A stretch of DNA of 30,569 nt from Patescibacteria group bacterium (GTDB taxonomy: Bacteria > Patescibacteriota > Patescibacteriia > Patescibacteriales > GWC2-42-12). Location of the stretch: contig JAHJXD010000016.1 in NCBI GenBank assembly GCA_018827685.1, positions 1 through 30,569 of the forward strand, in the 5' to 3' direction. Under the pieces are notes generated by a model that worked only from the letters and a program-made list of their open reading frames with translations, was not told the DNA's origin and did not search any database. Both the position numbers and the translations under genes were made by a program. This document shows, piece after piece, positions 1-6,140 of the stretch; within the stretch, counting starts at the first letter, position 1, and every line of letters starts with the position of its first letter.

Positions 1-50
1 ATTTACAATTTTTTTAAAAAGTATTCTAAAATTAGCCAAAGTTTGTAAAC

Positions 51-78
51 TTGACAACACTATATGTAGTGGTATAAT
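51..78 (+). promoter_or_regulatory. Sigma-70-type promoter with NrdR-box-like operator
   Basis: A perfect -35 TTGACA (51-56) and perfect -10 TATAAT (73-78) are separated by 16 bp. The spacer itself, ACACTATATGTAGTGG (57-72), contains the inverted repeat CACTA/TAGTG. From memory of the published NrdR-box consensus it matches at about 14 of 16 positions. NrdR is encoded next (264-830), so autoregulation of the nrd genes is the natural reading. NrdR sites usually come in pairs, and I found no convincing second box. Confidence 0.8.
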
Positions 79-124
79 TAAACCAACAACTACAAGATAG
101 GGTATTTTTAGAAAAAAAGGCAAG

Positions 125-170
125 AAAGCACTTTAAATTGGTTTTAAGTAAAATAGAGTGCTTTTTTATT
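125..170 (+). terminator. Intrinsic terminator or attenuator in the nrd leader
   Basis: An 8-bp stem, AAAGCACT (125-132) with AGTGCTTT (157-164), carries a 24-nt AT-rich loop and runs into a T-rich tract (162-170). It lies only about 45 nt beyond the expected transcription start of the promoter at 51-78 and before nrdR. It would therefore produce a short RNA of about 80 nt unless read through. The long loop makes it a moderate rather than a strong terminator. Confidence 0.55.
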
Positions 171-171
171 T

Positions 172-224
172 GGCCTTGCGAATGAGATTATCACGCTTGT
201 TCCGGTTGCTCGCGATGACAGTTT
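172..224. repeat. Fragment of a dispersed intergenic repeat
   Basis: On the reverse strand this stretch reads as a 'tgtcatcgcgag...aatctcattcgcaagg' type sequence. It resembles the widespread 'cattgcgag' intergenic repeats of CPR and other bacteria. A second short piece (ccattgcgagg) occurs near 18920. No coding capacity is seen. The assignment rests on general resemblance only. Confidence 0.4.
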
Positions 225-229
225 ATTGA

Positions 230-250
230 TCATTCGGCCACAGTCCCTAT
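230..250. repeat. Element-A terminal fragment upstream of nrdR
   Basis: CATTCGGCCACAGTCCCTAT matches the right terminal repeat of the full element A at 14927-14946 apart from a few substitutions. Only the end is present. It lies 14 bp before the nrdR start codon, so any nrdR ribosome-binding region is partly repeat-derived. Confidence 0.6.
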
Positions 251-263
251 AATTCTCAATTTT

Positions 264-830
264 ATGCGTTGTCCTGTCTGTTATTACGAAGATTCTAAAG
301 TAATTGATTCGCGCGTGGCATCAGATGGGCTGTCTATTAGGCGCCGGCGCGAATGCCTTAAGTGCGGTTTTAGATTTTCAACTTACGAAGAAGTGGAGAT
401 TTTGGATTTAGTGGTGGTAAAACGAGACGGTCGCAAAGAATCGTACGCGCGCGAGAAAATTGTTAAAGGATTAAAGCGGGCTTTAGAAAAACGATCCATC
501 ACTGATGATAGTTTTAAAAAGATGATTAATTCGATTGAGCGCGATTTGCAAATTTTAAGGAAAAATGAAATAACAACCGGCGAAATCGGGCAAATCGTCA
601 TGAAAATTCTAAAGAAGTTTGATCAGGTCGCCTATATCCGCTTTGCCAGCGTTTACGAATCATTTAAAGATGCCAATGAATTTAGACTGGAACTTAATAA
701 GTTGTTAAAAACAAAAAAAACTGGATCCCATGTCCGCGGCGAAATACGCAAAAGCATTTCACGCGGCAAACAAGCTCAGAATGACAAAAAAATAATTTTA
801 TGCAAGAAAATCCCATCATGCAAATTTTAA
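264..830 (+). CDS. nrdR: Transcriptional repressor NrdR
   Basis: NrdR is a zinc-ribbon/ATP-cone repressor that senses ATP and dATP and represses ribonucleotide reductase genes. The N-terminus has the diagnostic MRCPVC start with zinc cysteines C3, C6, C31 and C34, followed by the basic stretch RRRREC and the FSTYEE segment. The ATP-cone domain spans about residues 48-138 (VVKRDGRKE through RFASVYESFKD). The protein is 188 residues against about 150 for the family. The extra C-terminal tail (after about 150) is Lys/Arg-rich and begins near a run of eight A at 713-720. It may be a natural extension or the product of slippage in that run. The 3' end overlaps nrdD by 31 nt, so the two are translated from one message. 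The likely target is the operator at 57-72. Confidence 0.95.
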   Translation: MRCPVCYYEDSKVIDSRVASDGLSIRRRRECLKCGFRFSTYEEVEILDLVVVKRDGRKESYAREKIVKGLKRALEKRSITDDSFKKMINSIERDLQILRKNEITTGEIGQIVMKILKKFDQVAYIRFASVYESFKDANEFRLELNKLLKTKKTGSHVRGEIRKSISRGKQAQNDKKIILCKKIPSCKF

Positions 831-2863
831 AACGTTCCGGCGAAATCGCGCCTTTTGATAAGGCTAAATTAGTAAGCGCGATTTTTAAAGCCACTGAAGC
901 CGTGGGCAAACCAGATCAGTTCTTAGCGCAAAAATTCAGTGACCAAGTAGTTGATCAGCTCAATGAAAAATTTCATGCCAGAAGCATCCCTGCGGTTGAG
1001 GAAGTACAGGATATGGTTGAAGAGATTTTAATTAAAAATCGTCAGATTAAAACTGCTAAAGCTTATATTTTATACCGTGACCAGCGAGCGCGCCTCAGAG
1101 AAATGAAATCAATGATTAATTCTGACGAATTGACAAAAGGCTATTTAAAACAAAGTGATTGGCGGGTTAAAGAAAATTCTAACATGAGTTATAGCCTGCA
1201 AGGCTTAAATAACCATTTAGCTTCGGCGATTTCTTCTAATTATTGGTTGAACCAAGTTTATACGCAAAATATCAGGCAAGCTCATAAAAACGGCGATTTG
1301 CATTTGCATGATTTGCAGTTTTTAGCCGCTTATTGCGCTGGTTGGGATTTAAGAGAACTTTTAATCCGAGGTTTTGGCGGTGTGGCTGGTAAGGTTGAAT
1401 CCAAGCCGGCTAAGCATTTAAGAACCGCTTTGGGCCAGATTATTAATTTTTTCTATACTTTACAGGGCGAAGTGGCCGGAGCTGAAGCTTTTTCAAATTT
1501 TGACACTTATTTAGCGCCTTTTATTAAATATGATAATTTAAGCTATAAAGATGTTAAACAAGCGCTTCAGGAATTTTTATTCAATATTAATGTGCCGACT
1601 CGCGTTGGTTTTCAGACGCCCTTTACCAATATCACTATGGATTTAACGGTTGGGTTGACCGCAGGAGAAGAAAATATTATCATCGGCGGTAAAATTATGC
1701 GGGAAAAGTATAAAGAATTTCAGCCGGAAATGGATATGATAAATTTGGCTTTTGCCGAATTAATGATGGAGGGCGATGCCAAGGGGCGCGTGTTTACTTT
1801 CCCGATTCCGACCTATAATATTACCAATGATTTTAAATGGGAATCGCCAGTAGCCACTAAAATTTTTGAAATGACAGCTAAATACGGCATCCCTTATTTT
1901 TCAAATTTTGTTAATAGCGACATGAAACCTGATGACGCGCGCAGTATGTGTTGTCGCTTGCGCCTTGATAATCGAGAATTAAGAAAACGCGGCGGCGGTT
2001 TTTTCGCTGCCAATCCTTTAACCGGTTCGATCGGCGTGGTTACTATTAATATTCCTCGCATCGGCTATTTATCAAAAACTAAACAAGAATTTTTTGAACG
2101 ATTGGATAATTTAATGCAGATTGCTTCTGAAAGCTTAGAGATCAAGCGCGCTATGCTTGAAGATTTAACTGACAAAGGTCTTTATCCATATGCTAAATAT
2201 TATTTAAATAATATTAAAGAACGTTTTAACGGTTACTGGAACAATCACTTTTCCACGATCGGTATTATTGGCATGAATGAAGCTTTATTAAATTACGAGC
2301 CAATCAGAAAAAGCATTGCTACGCCCGAAGGCAAAGAATTTGCTTTGCAAGTTATGGATTATATGAGGAATAAAGTTTTGGATTATCAGGGCAAGACCAA
2401 TCATTTATATAATTTAGAAGCCACGCCGGCCGAAGGTGTAACCAGACGTTTATCCAGGCTTGATAAAAATAAATATAAAGATATTATCGTGGCTAATGAA
2501 CAAGCCTTTCGTGCCGGCAAAGCCTCGCCTTATTATACTAATTCAAGTCAGCTACCTGTAAATTACACGAACGATTTATTTGAAGCTATGGATTTGCAAG
2601 ATGATATTCAAACTAAATATACGGGTGGCACGGTTTTGCATGGTTTTATCGGCGAAGCTTTGCCCAGTGCCGAATCAGTCAAAAATTTGGTTAAAAAAAT
2701 AGTTCATAAATATCACATGCCTTATTTTACCATTACTCCAACTTTTTCGATTTGCCCCAAGCATGGCTATTTAGCAGGCGAACATTTTTTCTGCCCTAAG
2801 TGCGATGAGGAAATAGGCTATTTATCTAAAGAAGAAATAGTAACTCAAGTTGAACAATTTTAA
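800..2863 (+). CDS. nrdD: Anaerobic (class III) ribonucleoside-triphosphate reductase, body without glycyl-radical tail
   Basis: NrdD reduces ribonucleoside triphosphates to deoxy forms under anoxia, using a glycyl radical installed by NrdG. Visible parts: N-terminal ATP-cone (about 4-95); the barrel with C179 in YCAGWDL and the C384-C385 pair in MCCRLRLDNRE, followed by GGGFFAANPLTGSIG; and a C-terminal zinc module CPKH (C652)...CPKC (C665, C668). The frame stops at residue 687, just after the zinc module. The RVxGYLRPV glycyl-radical loop that every active NrdD needs is therefore absent from this ORF and is found separately at 3028-3168. Start 800 overlaps nrdR; an alternative start is the in-frame ATG at 818 (MQILKRSG), which looks more typical of ATP-cones. 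Function depends on whether the tail can work in trans. Confidence 0.93.
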   Translation: MQENPIMQILKRSGEIAPFDKAKLVSAIFKATEAVGKPDQFLAQKFSDQVVDQLNEKFHARSIPAVEEVQDMVEEILIKNRQIKTAKAYILYRDQRARLREMKSMINSDELTKGYLKQSDWRVKENSNMSYSLQGLNNHLASAISSNYWLNQVYTQNIRQAHKNGDLHLHDLQFLAAYCAGWDLRELLIRGFGGVAGKVESKPAKHLRTALGQIINFFYTLQGEVAGAEAFSNFDTYLAPFIKYDNLSYKDVKQALQEFLFNINVPTRVGFQTPFTNITMDLTVGLTAGEENIIIGGKIMREKYKEFQPEMDMINLAFAELMMEGDAKGRVFTFPIPTYNITNDFKWESPVATKIFEMTAKYGIPYFSNFVNSDMKPDDARSMCCRLRLDNRELRKRGGGFFAANPLTGSIGVVTINIPRIGYLSKTKQEFFERLDNLMQIASESLEIKRAMLEDLTDKGLYPYAKYYLNNIKERFNGYWNNHFSTIGIIGMNEALLNYEPIRKSIATPEGKEFALQVMDYMRNKVLDYQGKTNHLYNLEATPAEGVTRRLSRLDKNKYKDIIVANEQAFRAGKASPYYTNSSQLPVNYTNDLFEAMDLQDDIQTKYTGGTVLHGFIGEALPSAESVKNLVKKIVHKYHMPYFTITPTFSICPKHGYLAGEHFFCPKCDEEIGYLSKEEIVTQVEQF

Positions 2864-3011
2864 TATAATTAGTTGCTGTGTAAAAATTATTTGTCCACAA
2901 TTTTGGTGATTTATAAAATTCATACTTTAAGCCAAGTTTCCGCTGATCAAACGCTGATAATTACGCTGATCTACGCTGAAAAATAATATTTTTACACAAT
3001 AACTAATTATC
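2864..3011. mobile_element. MITE-like element B, inserted in nrdD
   Basis: The termini are inverted repeats: ATAATTAGTT followed by GTGTAAAAAT on the left, and ATTTTTACACAATAACTAAT on the right (to 3010). A 7-bp direct repeat, ATTTTAA, flanks it immediately (2857-2863 and 3012-3018), as expected of a target-site duplication. The interior holds four CGCTGA units at about 11-bp spacing (2941-2979) and no ORF. A shortened, inverted copy lies at 18931-19018, with a near-identical stretch of over 60 bp. One isolated end occurs at 5547-5566. No transposase is present, so it would be non-autonomous. Confidence 0.8.
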
Positions 3012-3027
3012 ATTTTAAATTAACATT

Positions 3028-3168
3028 ATGAGTCCAATCGAAGTTAAGAGAACAGCCTGTGAAGTTTACTCAAGAGTAACCGGATATTTAAGGCCGGTTC
3101 AGCAATGGAATGACGGCAAACAAGCGGAATATTACAACCGCAAAACTTTTAAAGTCAATAAGGAATAA
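3028..3168 (+). CDS. nrdD: Detached glycyl-radical domain of NrdD (46 aa)
   Basis: This short frame translates to 46 residues containing ACEVYSRVTGYLRPVQQWN and ending in EYYNRKTFKVNKE. That is the canonical C-terminal glycyl-radical motif of class III reductases; the radical glycine is G19, in VTGYLRPV. It follows the NrdD body by 164 nt, most of which is element B. In-frame sequence upstream of the ATG is closed by a TAA at 3016-3018, so it must initiate on its own (ATG 3028, no clear Shine-Dalgarno) or be silent. It could be a functional in-trans subunit, by analogy with the spare glycyl-radical protein YfiD/GrcA of pyruvate formate-lyase, or the remnant of a recently broken gene. The identity of the domain is firm; its expression is not. 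Confidence 0.85.
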   Translation: MSPIEVKRTACEVYSRVTGYLRPVQQWNDGKQAEYYNRKTFKVNKE

Positions 3169-3221
3169 TGCCATCAAGCGAGTATTATTGGCATTAGACT
3201 TGTTGCGTAATTATTTTATGT

Positions 3222-3260
3222 GAAAGAGTGTTTGGTCACAGCCCTATGGGACTGTCGCGC
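3222..3260. repeat. Element-A end fragment before nrdG
   Basis: GAAAGAGTGTTTGGTCACAG followed by CCCTAT resembles the right end of element A (14921-14946). It is followed directly by TGGGACTGTCGCG, which resembles the other arm. The pair looks like two abutting, degenerate ends. Apparent reading-frame extension of nrdG into this stretch is repeat-derived. Confidence 0.55.
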
Positions 3261-3275
3261 AGTAAGTCTATTATT

Positions 3276-4016
3276 ATGATTATCGGTGGATTGCAAAAAT
3301 TTAGTTTATTGGATTACCCCGACCGTGTCAGCGCTATTGTTTTTACTCAAGGCTGTAATTTCCATTGCCAATTCTGCTACAACCCCATGCTTGTCTGGCC
3401 ATTTCAGGTCAGCAAGTCAAAATATGCCCAAGAAGAAATTATAGGGCAACAAAAAGTTCATCCCATGATTAATCAGGATGATCTTTTTGTTTTTTTGCGT
3501 TCGCGAGCAGGCAAGTTAGATGCCGTGGTTATAACCGGTGGCGAACCATGTTTACAAAAAAATTTATTGGAATTTATTGCTAAGATAAAAAAGTTAGGTT
3601 TTTTAGTAAAATTAGACACAAATGGCAGTTATCCAGAAGCGCTGGCTAAGCTAATAAAAGAAAAATTGATTGATTATATTGCCATGGACATTAAAGCGCC
3701 TGAAAAAAAGTATAAAGAAGTAACTGGCGTTGAGGTGGATTTTCAAAAAATAAAGAAAAGTGTTAGGATAATAATGCAGAGCGAATTGGCTTATGAATTT
3801 AGAACCACGATGGTACCCGGGCTTTTAAATAAAGACGATATTGGCGAGATGGGAAAAATAATTAAAGACGCTAATAAGTGGTATTTACAAAATTTTAAAA
3901 GCAATATTGAGCTTGTTGGTCGCGATTTGGAACAGCAAGTACCATATAATGCATGGCAAATGAAGCAGATGGCGCAGATTGGCAGTCAATATGTGAATAA
4001 ATGCGAAGTTAGATAA
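3276..4016 (+). CDS. nrdG: Anaerobic ribonucleotide reductase activating protein (NrdG2-type radical SAM)
   Basis: This radical-SAM enzyme generates the 5'-deoxyadenosyl radical that abstracts hydrogen from the NrdD glycine. The 246-residue product begins MIIGGLQKFSLLDYPDRVS, typical of the longer NrdG2-type activases. It carries the 4Fe-4S triad CNFHCQFC about 27 residues in, the GGE motif in VVITGGEPCLQ, and DIKAPEKKY further on. I chose the ATG at 3276 because the 16 extra codons from 3228 lie in an element-A repeat and the family homology starts at MIIGG. It follows the glycyl-radical fragment by about 107 nt and presumably belongs to the same transcription unit as nrdR-nrdD. Its retention beside a split nrdD argues that the system may still be in use. 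Confidence 0.9.
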   Translation: MIIGGLQKFSLLDYPDRVSAIVFTQGCNFHCQFCYNPMLVWPFQVSKSKYAQEEIIGQQKVHPMINQDDLFVFLRSRAGKLDAVVITGGEPCLQKNLLEFIAKIKKLGFLVKLDTNGSYPEALAKLIKEKLIDYIAMDIKAPEKKYKEVTGVEVDFQKIKKSVRIIMQSELAYEFRTTMVPGLLNKDDIGEMGKIIKDANKWYLQNFKSNIELVGRDLEQQVPYNAWQMKQMAQIGSQYVNKCEVR

Positions 4017-4018
4017 TT
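4003..4018 (+). repeat. 16-bp direct repeat, left copy (right copy 5638-5653)
   Basis: GCGAAGTTAGATAATT covers the last codons and stop of nrdG and recurs exactly at 5638-5653. The two copies bracket the small ORF and the ATPase gene. The repeat may mark the joints of an insertion or a duplication of the nrdG 3' end. Confidence 0.5.
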
Positions 4019-4109
4019 CTGTGGATATTTGATTTATAAATTTAGGCAATGCCTAACCAAATCGGACCAAAATTGGTAGAATAAAATGGCGACAGTCCCA
4101 AAATCAATT

Positions 4110-4340
4110 ATGACTATAGAATCAGAAAAATCTATATTGGGAGACAGCAACAGCGATCCAGAATTAAAAGAGAAAGTTAAAATATTAGGCGGCAGCTTAA
4201 ATCCGGCAGAAACAATATCATCGCCGACAGTTCAAGAATTGGCAAAAAAAGAATCAGAAGAATTCCCAGGACTTTCAGAAGAAATAAGGTGGTCCCGCTT
4301 GTCAAGACAGATTATATTGACAAAAAGATATATCATTTAG
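4110..4340 (+). CDS. Short acidic protein of unknown function
   Basis: The frame gives 76 residues from ATG 4110 (MTIESEKSIL); an upstream ATG at 4086 lies in an element-A fragment (GGCGACAGTCCCA) and is less likely. The protein is hydrophilic, Glu/Lys-rich, without signal peptide or membrane segment, and contains the segment EFPGLSEEIRWSRLSRQII near the end. I do not recognise a family. It ends abruptly two codons after TKRY, and the promoter of the next gene overlaps its last codons. It may be the truncated front of a longer gene cut by arrival of the ATPase block. Whether it is expressed is uncertain. Confidence 0.45.
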   Translation: MTIESEKSILGDSNSDPELKEKVKILGGSLNPAETISSPTVQELAKKESEEFPGLSEEIRWSRLSRQIILTKRYII

Positions 4341-4346
4341 TATACT
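4317..4346 (+). promoter_or_regulatory. Promoter of the ATPase gene with overlapping palindrome
   Basis: TTGACA (4317-4322) and TATACT (4341-4346) are 18 bp apart, placing the start of transcription about 15 nt before the ATG at 4369. The -10 lies in an inverted repeat, TATACTACAGTATA (4341-4354), a possible operator. The ATPase therefore appears to have its own promoter rather than being read from the nrd unit. Confidence 0.65.
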
Positions 4347-4368
4347 ACAGTATATCAAATGTAATATT

Positions 4369-5526
4369 ATGTACATAAAAAGAATTGCTGAAAAATTTTT
4401 AATACAAGCAACAAAAAACAAAAAAATCTTAATAATTTTAGGGGCGCGACAAGTAGGCAAAACCACATTAATTAAACATTTTTTAACAAATAAAAATGCG
4501 GTGTTTTTAAATTTGGATATTGAAGTGGATAAAAATAAGTTTTTAGCCATATCAATGCTTGAGCCGTCGCAAGCTATAAAAGCATTAGGGCAACCTAGAT
4601 ATTTGATTATTGACGAAGCGCAAAGATTAAAAAATACAGGTCAAATTATTAAAGCATGGTATGATGCTTCTGTTAATTCAAAAATTATTTTGCTTGGCTC
4701 GTCTAGTTTAAATTTAATAAATCAATCAGCAGAAAGTTTAACCGGACGGAATGAAAAATTATTTTTATCACCGCTTTTATTTAAAGAAATAATAACCAAT
4801 CAATCATGGTATTCTACTGTTTATAAAAAAGATATTCTGAATAAAAGTTTTAGAGAACAAATAAATTCATTACTGCTTTATTCTTTGGTTTTTGGTAATT
4901 ATCCGGAAATAATTCATTCTACAGATAAACAGCAATATTTGCTAAATCTGGTGTCAGATTATTTATTAAAAGATATTCTTCAACTTGGCTTAATTAAAAC
5001 TCCTAATTTAATTAAAAAATTATTAATGATGCTCGCGCATCAAATTGGCGCGGAAGTTTCAGTAAATGAATTGGCTAATAATTTAGGAATGAATAAAATC
5101 ACTGTTAATAAATATCTCGATTTATTAGAAGAAACTTTTGTAATTTTTCGTTTACCATCTTATAGCACTAACCCGAGAAAAGAAATTTCTAAAAGCCATA
5201 AAATTTATTTTTATGACACTGGTATTCGCAATGCTATTTTAAATGAATTTTCTTTAAATCCATTGCGAAGCGACATTGGCCAGCTTTGGGAAAATTGGGT
5301 TGTGGCGGAATTTATGAAAAATAATTTACTTTTTGGCCAAAAACAAAATTTATATTTTTGGCGTTCAAGAGCAAAAAGTGAAGTAGATTTAGTTGTAAAA
5401 CAGGGAGAAAAAATTTCCGCTTATGAGATTAAATGGAAAAAGAAAAACATTAATGAAAGAGCGTTTGAAAATCAATATAAAGTAAAAGTTCAAATTATTA
5501 ATAGTGATAATCCTTTGTTTTTATAA
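4369..5526 (+). CDS. AAA+ ATPase with DUF4143 nuclease-like C-terminus
   Basis: The 385-residue protein has Walker A GARQVGKTT (25-33), Walker B YLIIDEAQ (78-85), a sensor strand ILLGSSS (107-113) and the ESLTGR segment (122-127). This is the pattern of the AAA_14/DUF4143 family. A winged-helix-like region follows (about 225-265, VNELANNLGMNKITVNKYL). The C-terminus has EVDLVV...YEIKW, the D...ExK core of a PD-(D/E)XK-like fold. These ATPases are abundant and mobile in archaea, Bacteroidetes and CPR, and their cellular job is unsettled; partners are unknown. The gene is AT-rich, has its own promoter and lies between 16-bp direct repeats. Family assignment is firm; function is not. Confidence 0.85.
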   Translation: MYIKRIAEKFLIQATKNKKILIILGARQVGKTTLIKHFLTNKNAVFLNLDIEVDKNKFLAISMLEPSQAIKALGQPRYLIIDEAQRLKNTGQIIKAWYDASVNSKIILLGSSSLNLINQSAESLTGRNEKLFLSPLLFKEIITNQSWYSTVYKKDILNKSFREQINSLLLYSLVFGNYPEIIHSTDKQQYLLNLVSDYLLKDILQLGLIKTPNLIKKLLMMLAHQIGAEVSVNELANNLGMNKITVNKYLDLLEETFVIFRLPSYSTNPRKEISKSHKIYFYDTGIRNAILNEFSLNPLRSDIGQLWENWVVAEFMKNNLLFGQKQNLYFWRSRAKSEVDLVVKQGEKISAYEIKWKKKNINERAFENQYKVKVQIINSDNPLFL

Positions 5527-5546
5527 GCGCTTTTGATGATTAGTTT

Positions 5547-5566
5547 AGTTAGTTATTGTGTAAAAA
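5547..5566. repeat. Element-B end fragment
   Basis: AGTTAGTTATTGTGTAAAAA matches the terminal repeat of element B (compare the reverse complement of 2986-3005). The rest of the element is missing. It lies just downstream of the ATPase gene. Confidence 0.55.
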
Positions 5567-5605
5567 CATCTCGATTTTTTACCAATATGCTATACCCCAA
5601 AAACT

Positions 5606-5617
5606 GGACAGTCCCAT
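5606..5617. repeat. Element-A tip fragment
   Basis: GGACAGTCCCAT matches the terminal bases of element A. It lies about 40 bp from the element-B fragment, between the ATPase gene and the 16-bp direct repeat at 5638-5653. Confidence 0.4.
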
Positions 5618-5712
5618 GTTAAGTGAGAAGAAAAATAGCGAAGTTAGATAATTAATTTTGACTCTCTTTTTAAGTTGCTCAACAAAGAAGAGAAAATTTT
5701 GGTGAAAAAACT

Positions 5713-5994
5713 ATGGACGAAGAAATAAAAAGAATATTAGAACAAAATCTTAAATTGACAGAAGAGATTTATGCCATGACTAAAAAAATAAAAAAATATT
5801 TGGCTTTTCAGCGCCTAGTTAGTCTTTTTTATTTATTTTTAATCATAGCGCCGATTATTTTAAGTATAATTTATCTGCCGCCTTTATTAAATAGCTTGTT
5901 TGATCAATACAAGGACGTTTTAGGGCTGCAAGCAGGATCGAGCAGCGCGATTCAGGGGTTATTTAATGGCGGAGTCGGTAATTTTGATAAATAA
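5713..5994 (+). CDS. Small membrane protein of unknown function
   Basis: The protein has 93 residues. Residues 1-28 form a charged, heptad-like amphipathic segment (MDEEIKRILEQNLKLTEEI) suited to a coiled coil. A hydrophobic segment at about 34-62 follows (LVSLFYLFLIIAPIILSIIYLPPLL), long enough for one membrane helix or a re-entrant hairpin. The tail is Gly/Ser-rich. Small proteins of this shape are frequent in CPR genomes, but I cannot name a family. It precedes an anchored thioredoxin-fold protein; a promoter-like sequence between them suggests separate transcription. Confidence 0.7.
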   Translation: MDEEIKRILEQNLKLTEEIYAMTKKIKKYLAFQRLVSLFYLFLIIAPIILSIIYLPPLLNSLFDQYKDVLGLQAGSSSAIQGLFNGGVGNFDK

Positions 5995-6022
5995 ACGTCA
6001 GTGATGAAAATGGCAACCGCAT

Positions 6023-6044
6023 CTGTCCGTGTTCTGTCCGTGTC
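6023..6044 (+). repeat. Two 11-bp tandem units
   Basis: CTGTCCGTGTT is followed at once by CTGTCCGTGTC, and then by GCGTC/GTGTC echoes to about 6058. The stretch is more GC-rich than its surroundings and non-coding. It ends where the -35 hexamer of the next promoter begins. Confidence 0.5.
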
Positions 6045-6058
6045 GCGTCGTGTCGTGT

Positions 6059-6087
6059 TTGACTTATAAAAAAGGTTTTGATATTAT
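6059..6087 (+). promoter_or_regulatory. Putative promoter of the thioredoxin-fold gene
   Basis: TTGACT (6059-6064) and TATTAT (6082-6087) are separated by 17 bp. The expected leader is about 47 nt before the ATG at 6141. This is a reasonable match to the sigma-70 consensus with no other support. Confidence 0.5.
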
Positions 6088-6140
6088 TATGTTAATAACA
6101 GGGCTTACGCGCTTAAATAATAATTAATTTAAATTATCTT

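Noticed and set aside
78..145. Anti-terminator pairing of TTAAACCAA (78-86) with TTGGTTTTAA in the terminator loop
   Set aside because: Most of the first strand lies upstream of the expected transcription start, so it would not be in the RNA.
3228..3275. N-terminal extension of NrdG from an upstream ATG at 3228
   Set aside because: The extra 16 codons lie in degenerate element-A repeat sequence, and the family homology begins at MIIGG (3276).
5995..6140. Coding potential between the small membrane protein and the thioredoxin-fold gene
   Set aside because: Only short tandem units and a promoter are visible; no frame has a sensible product.
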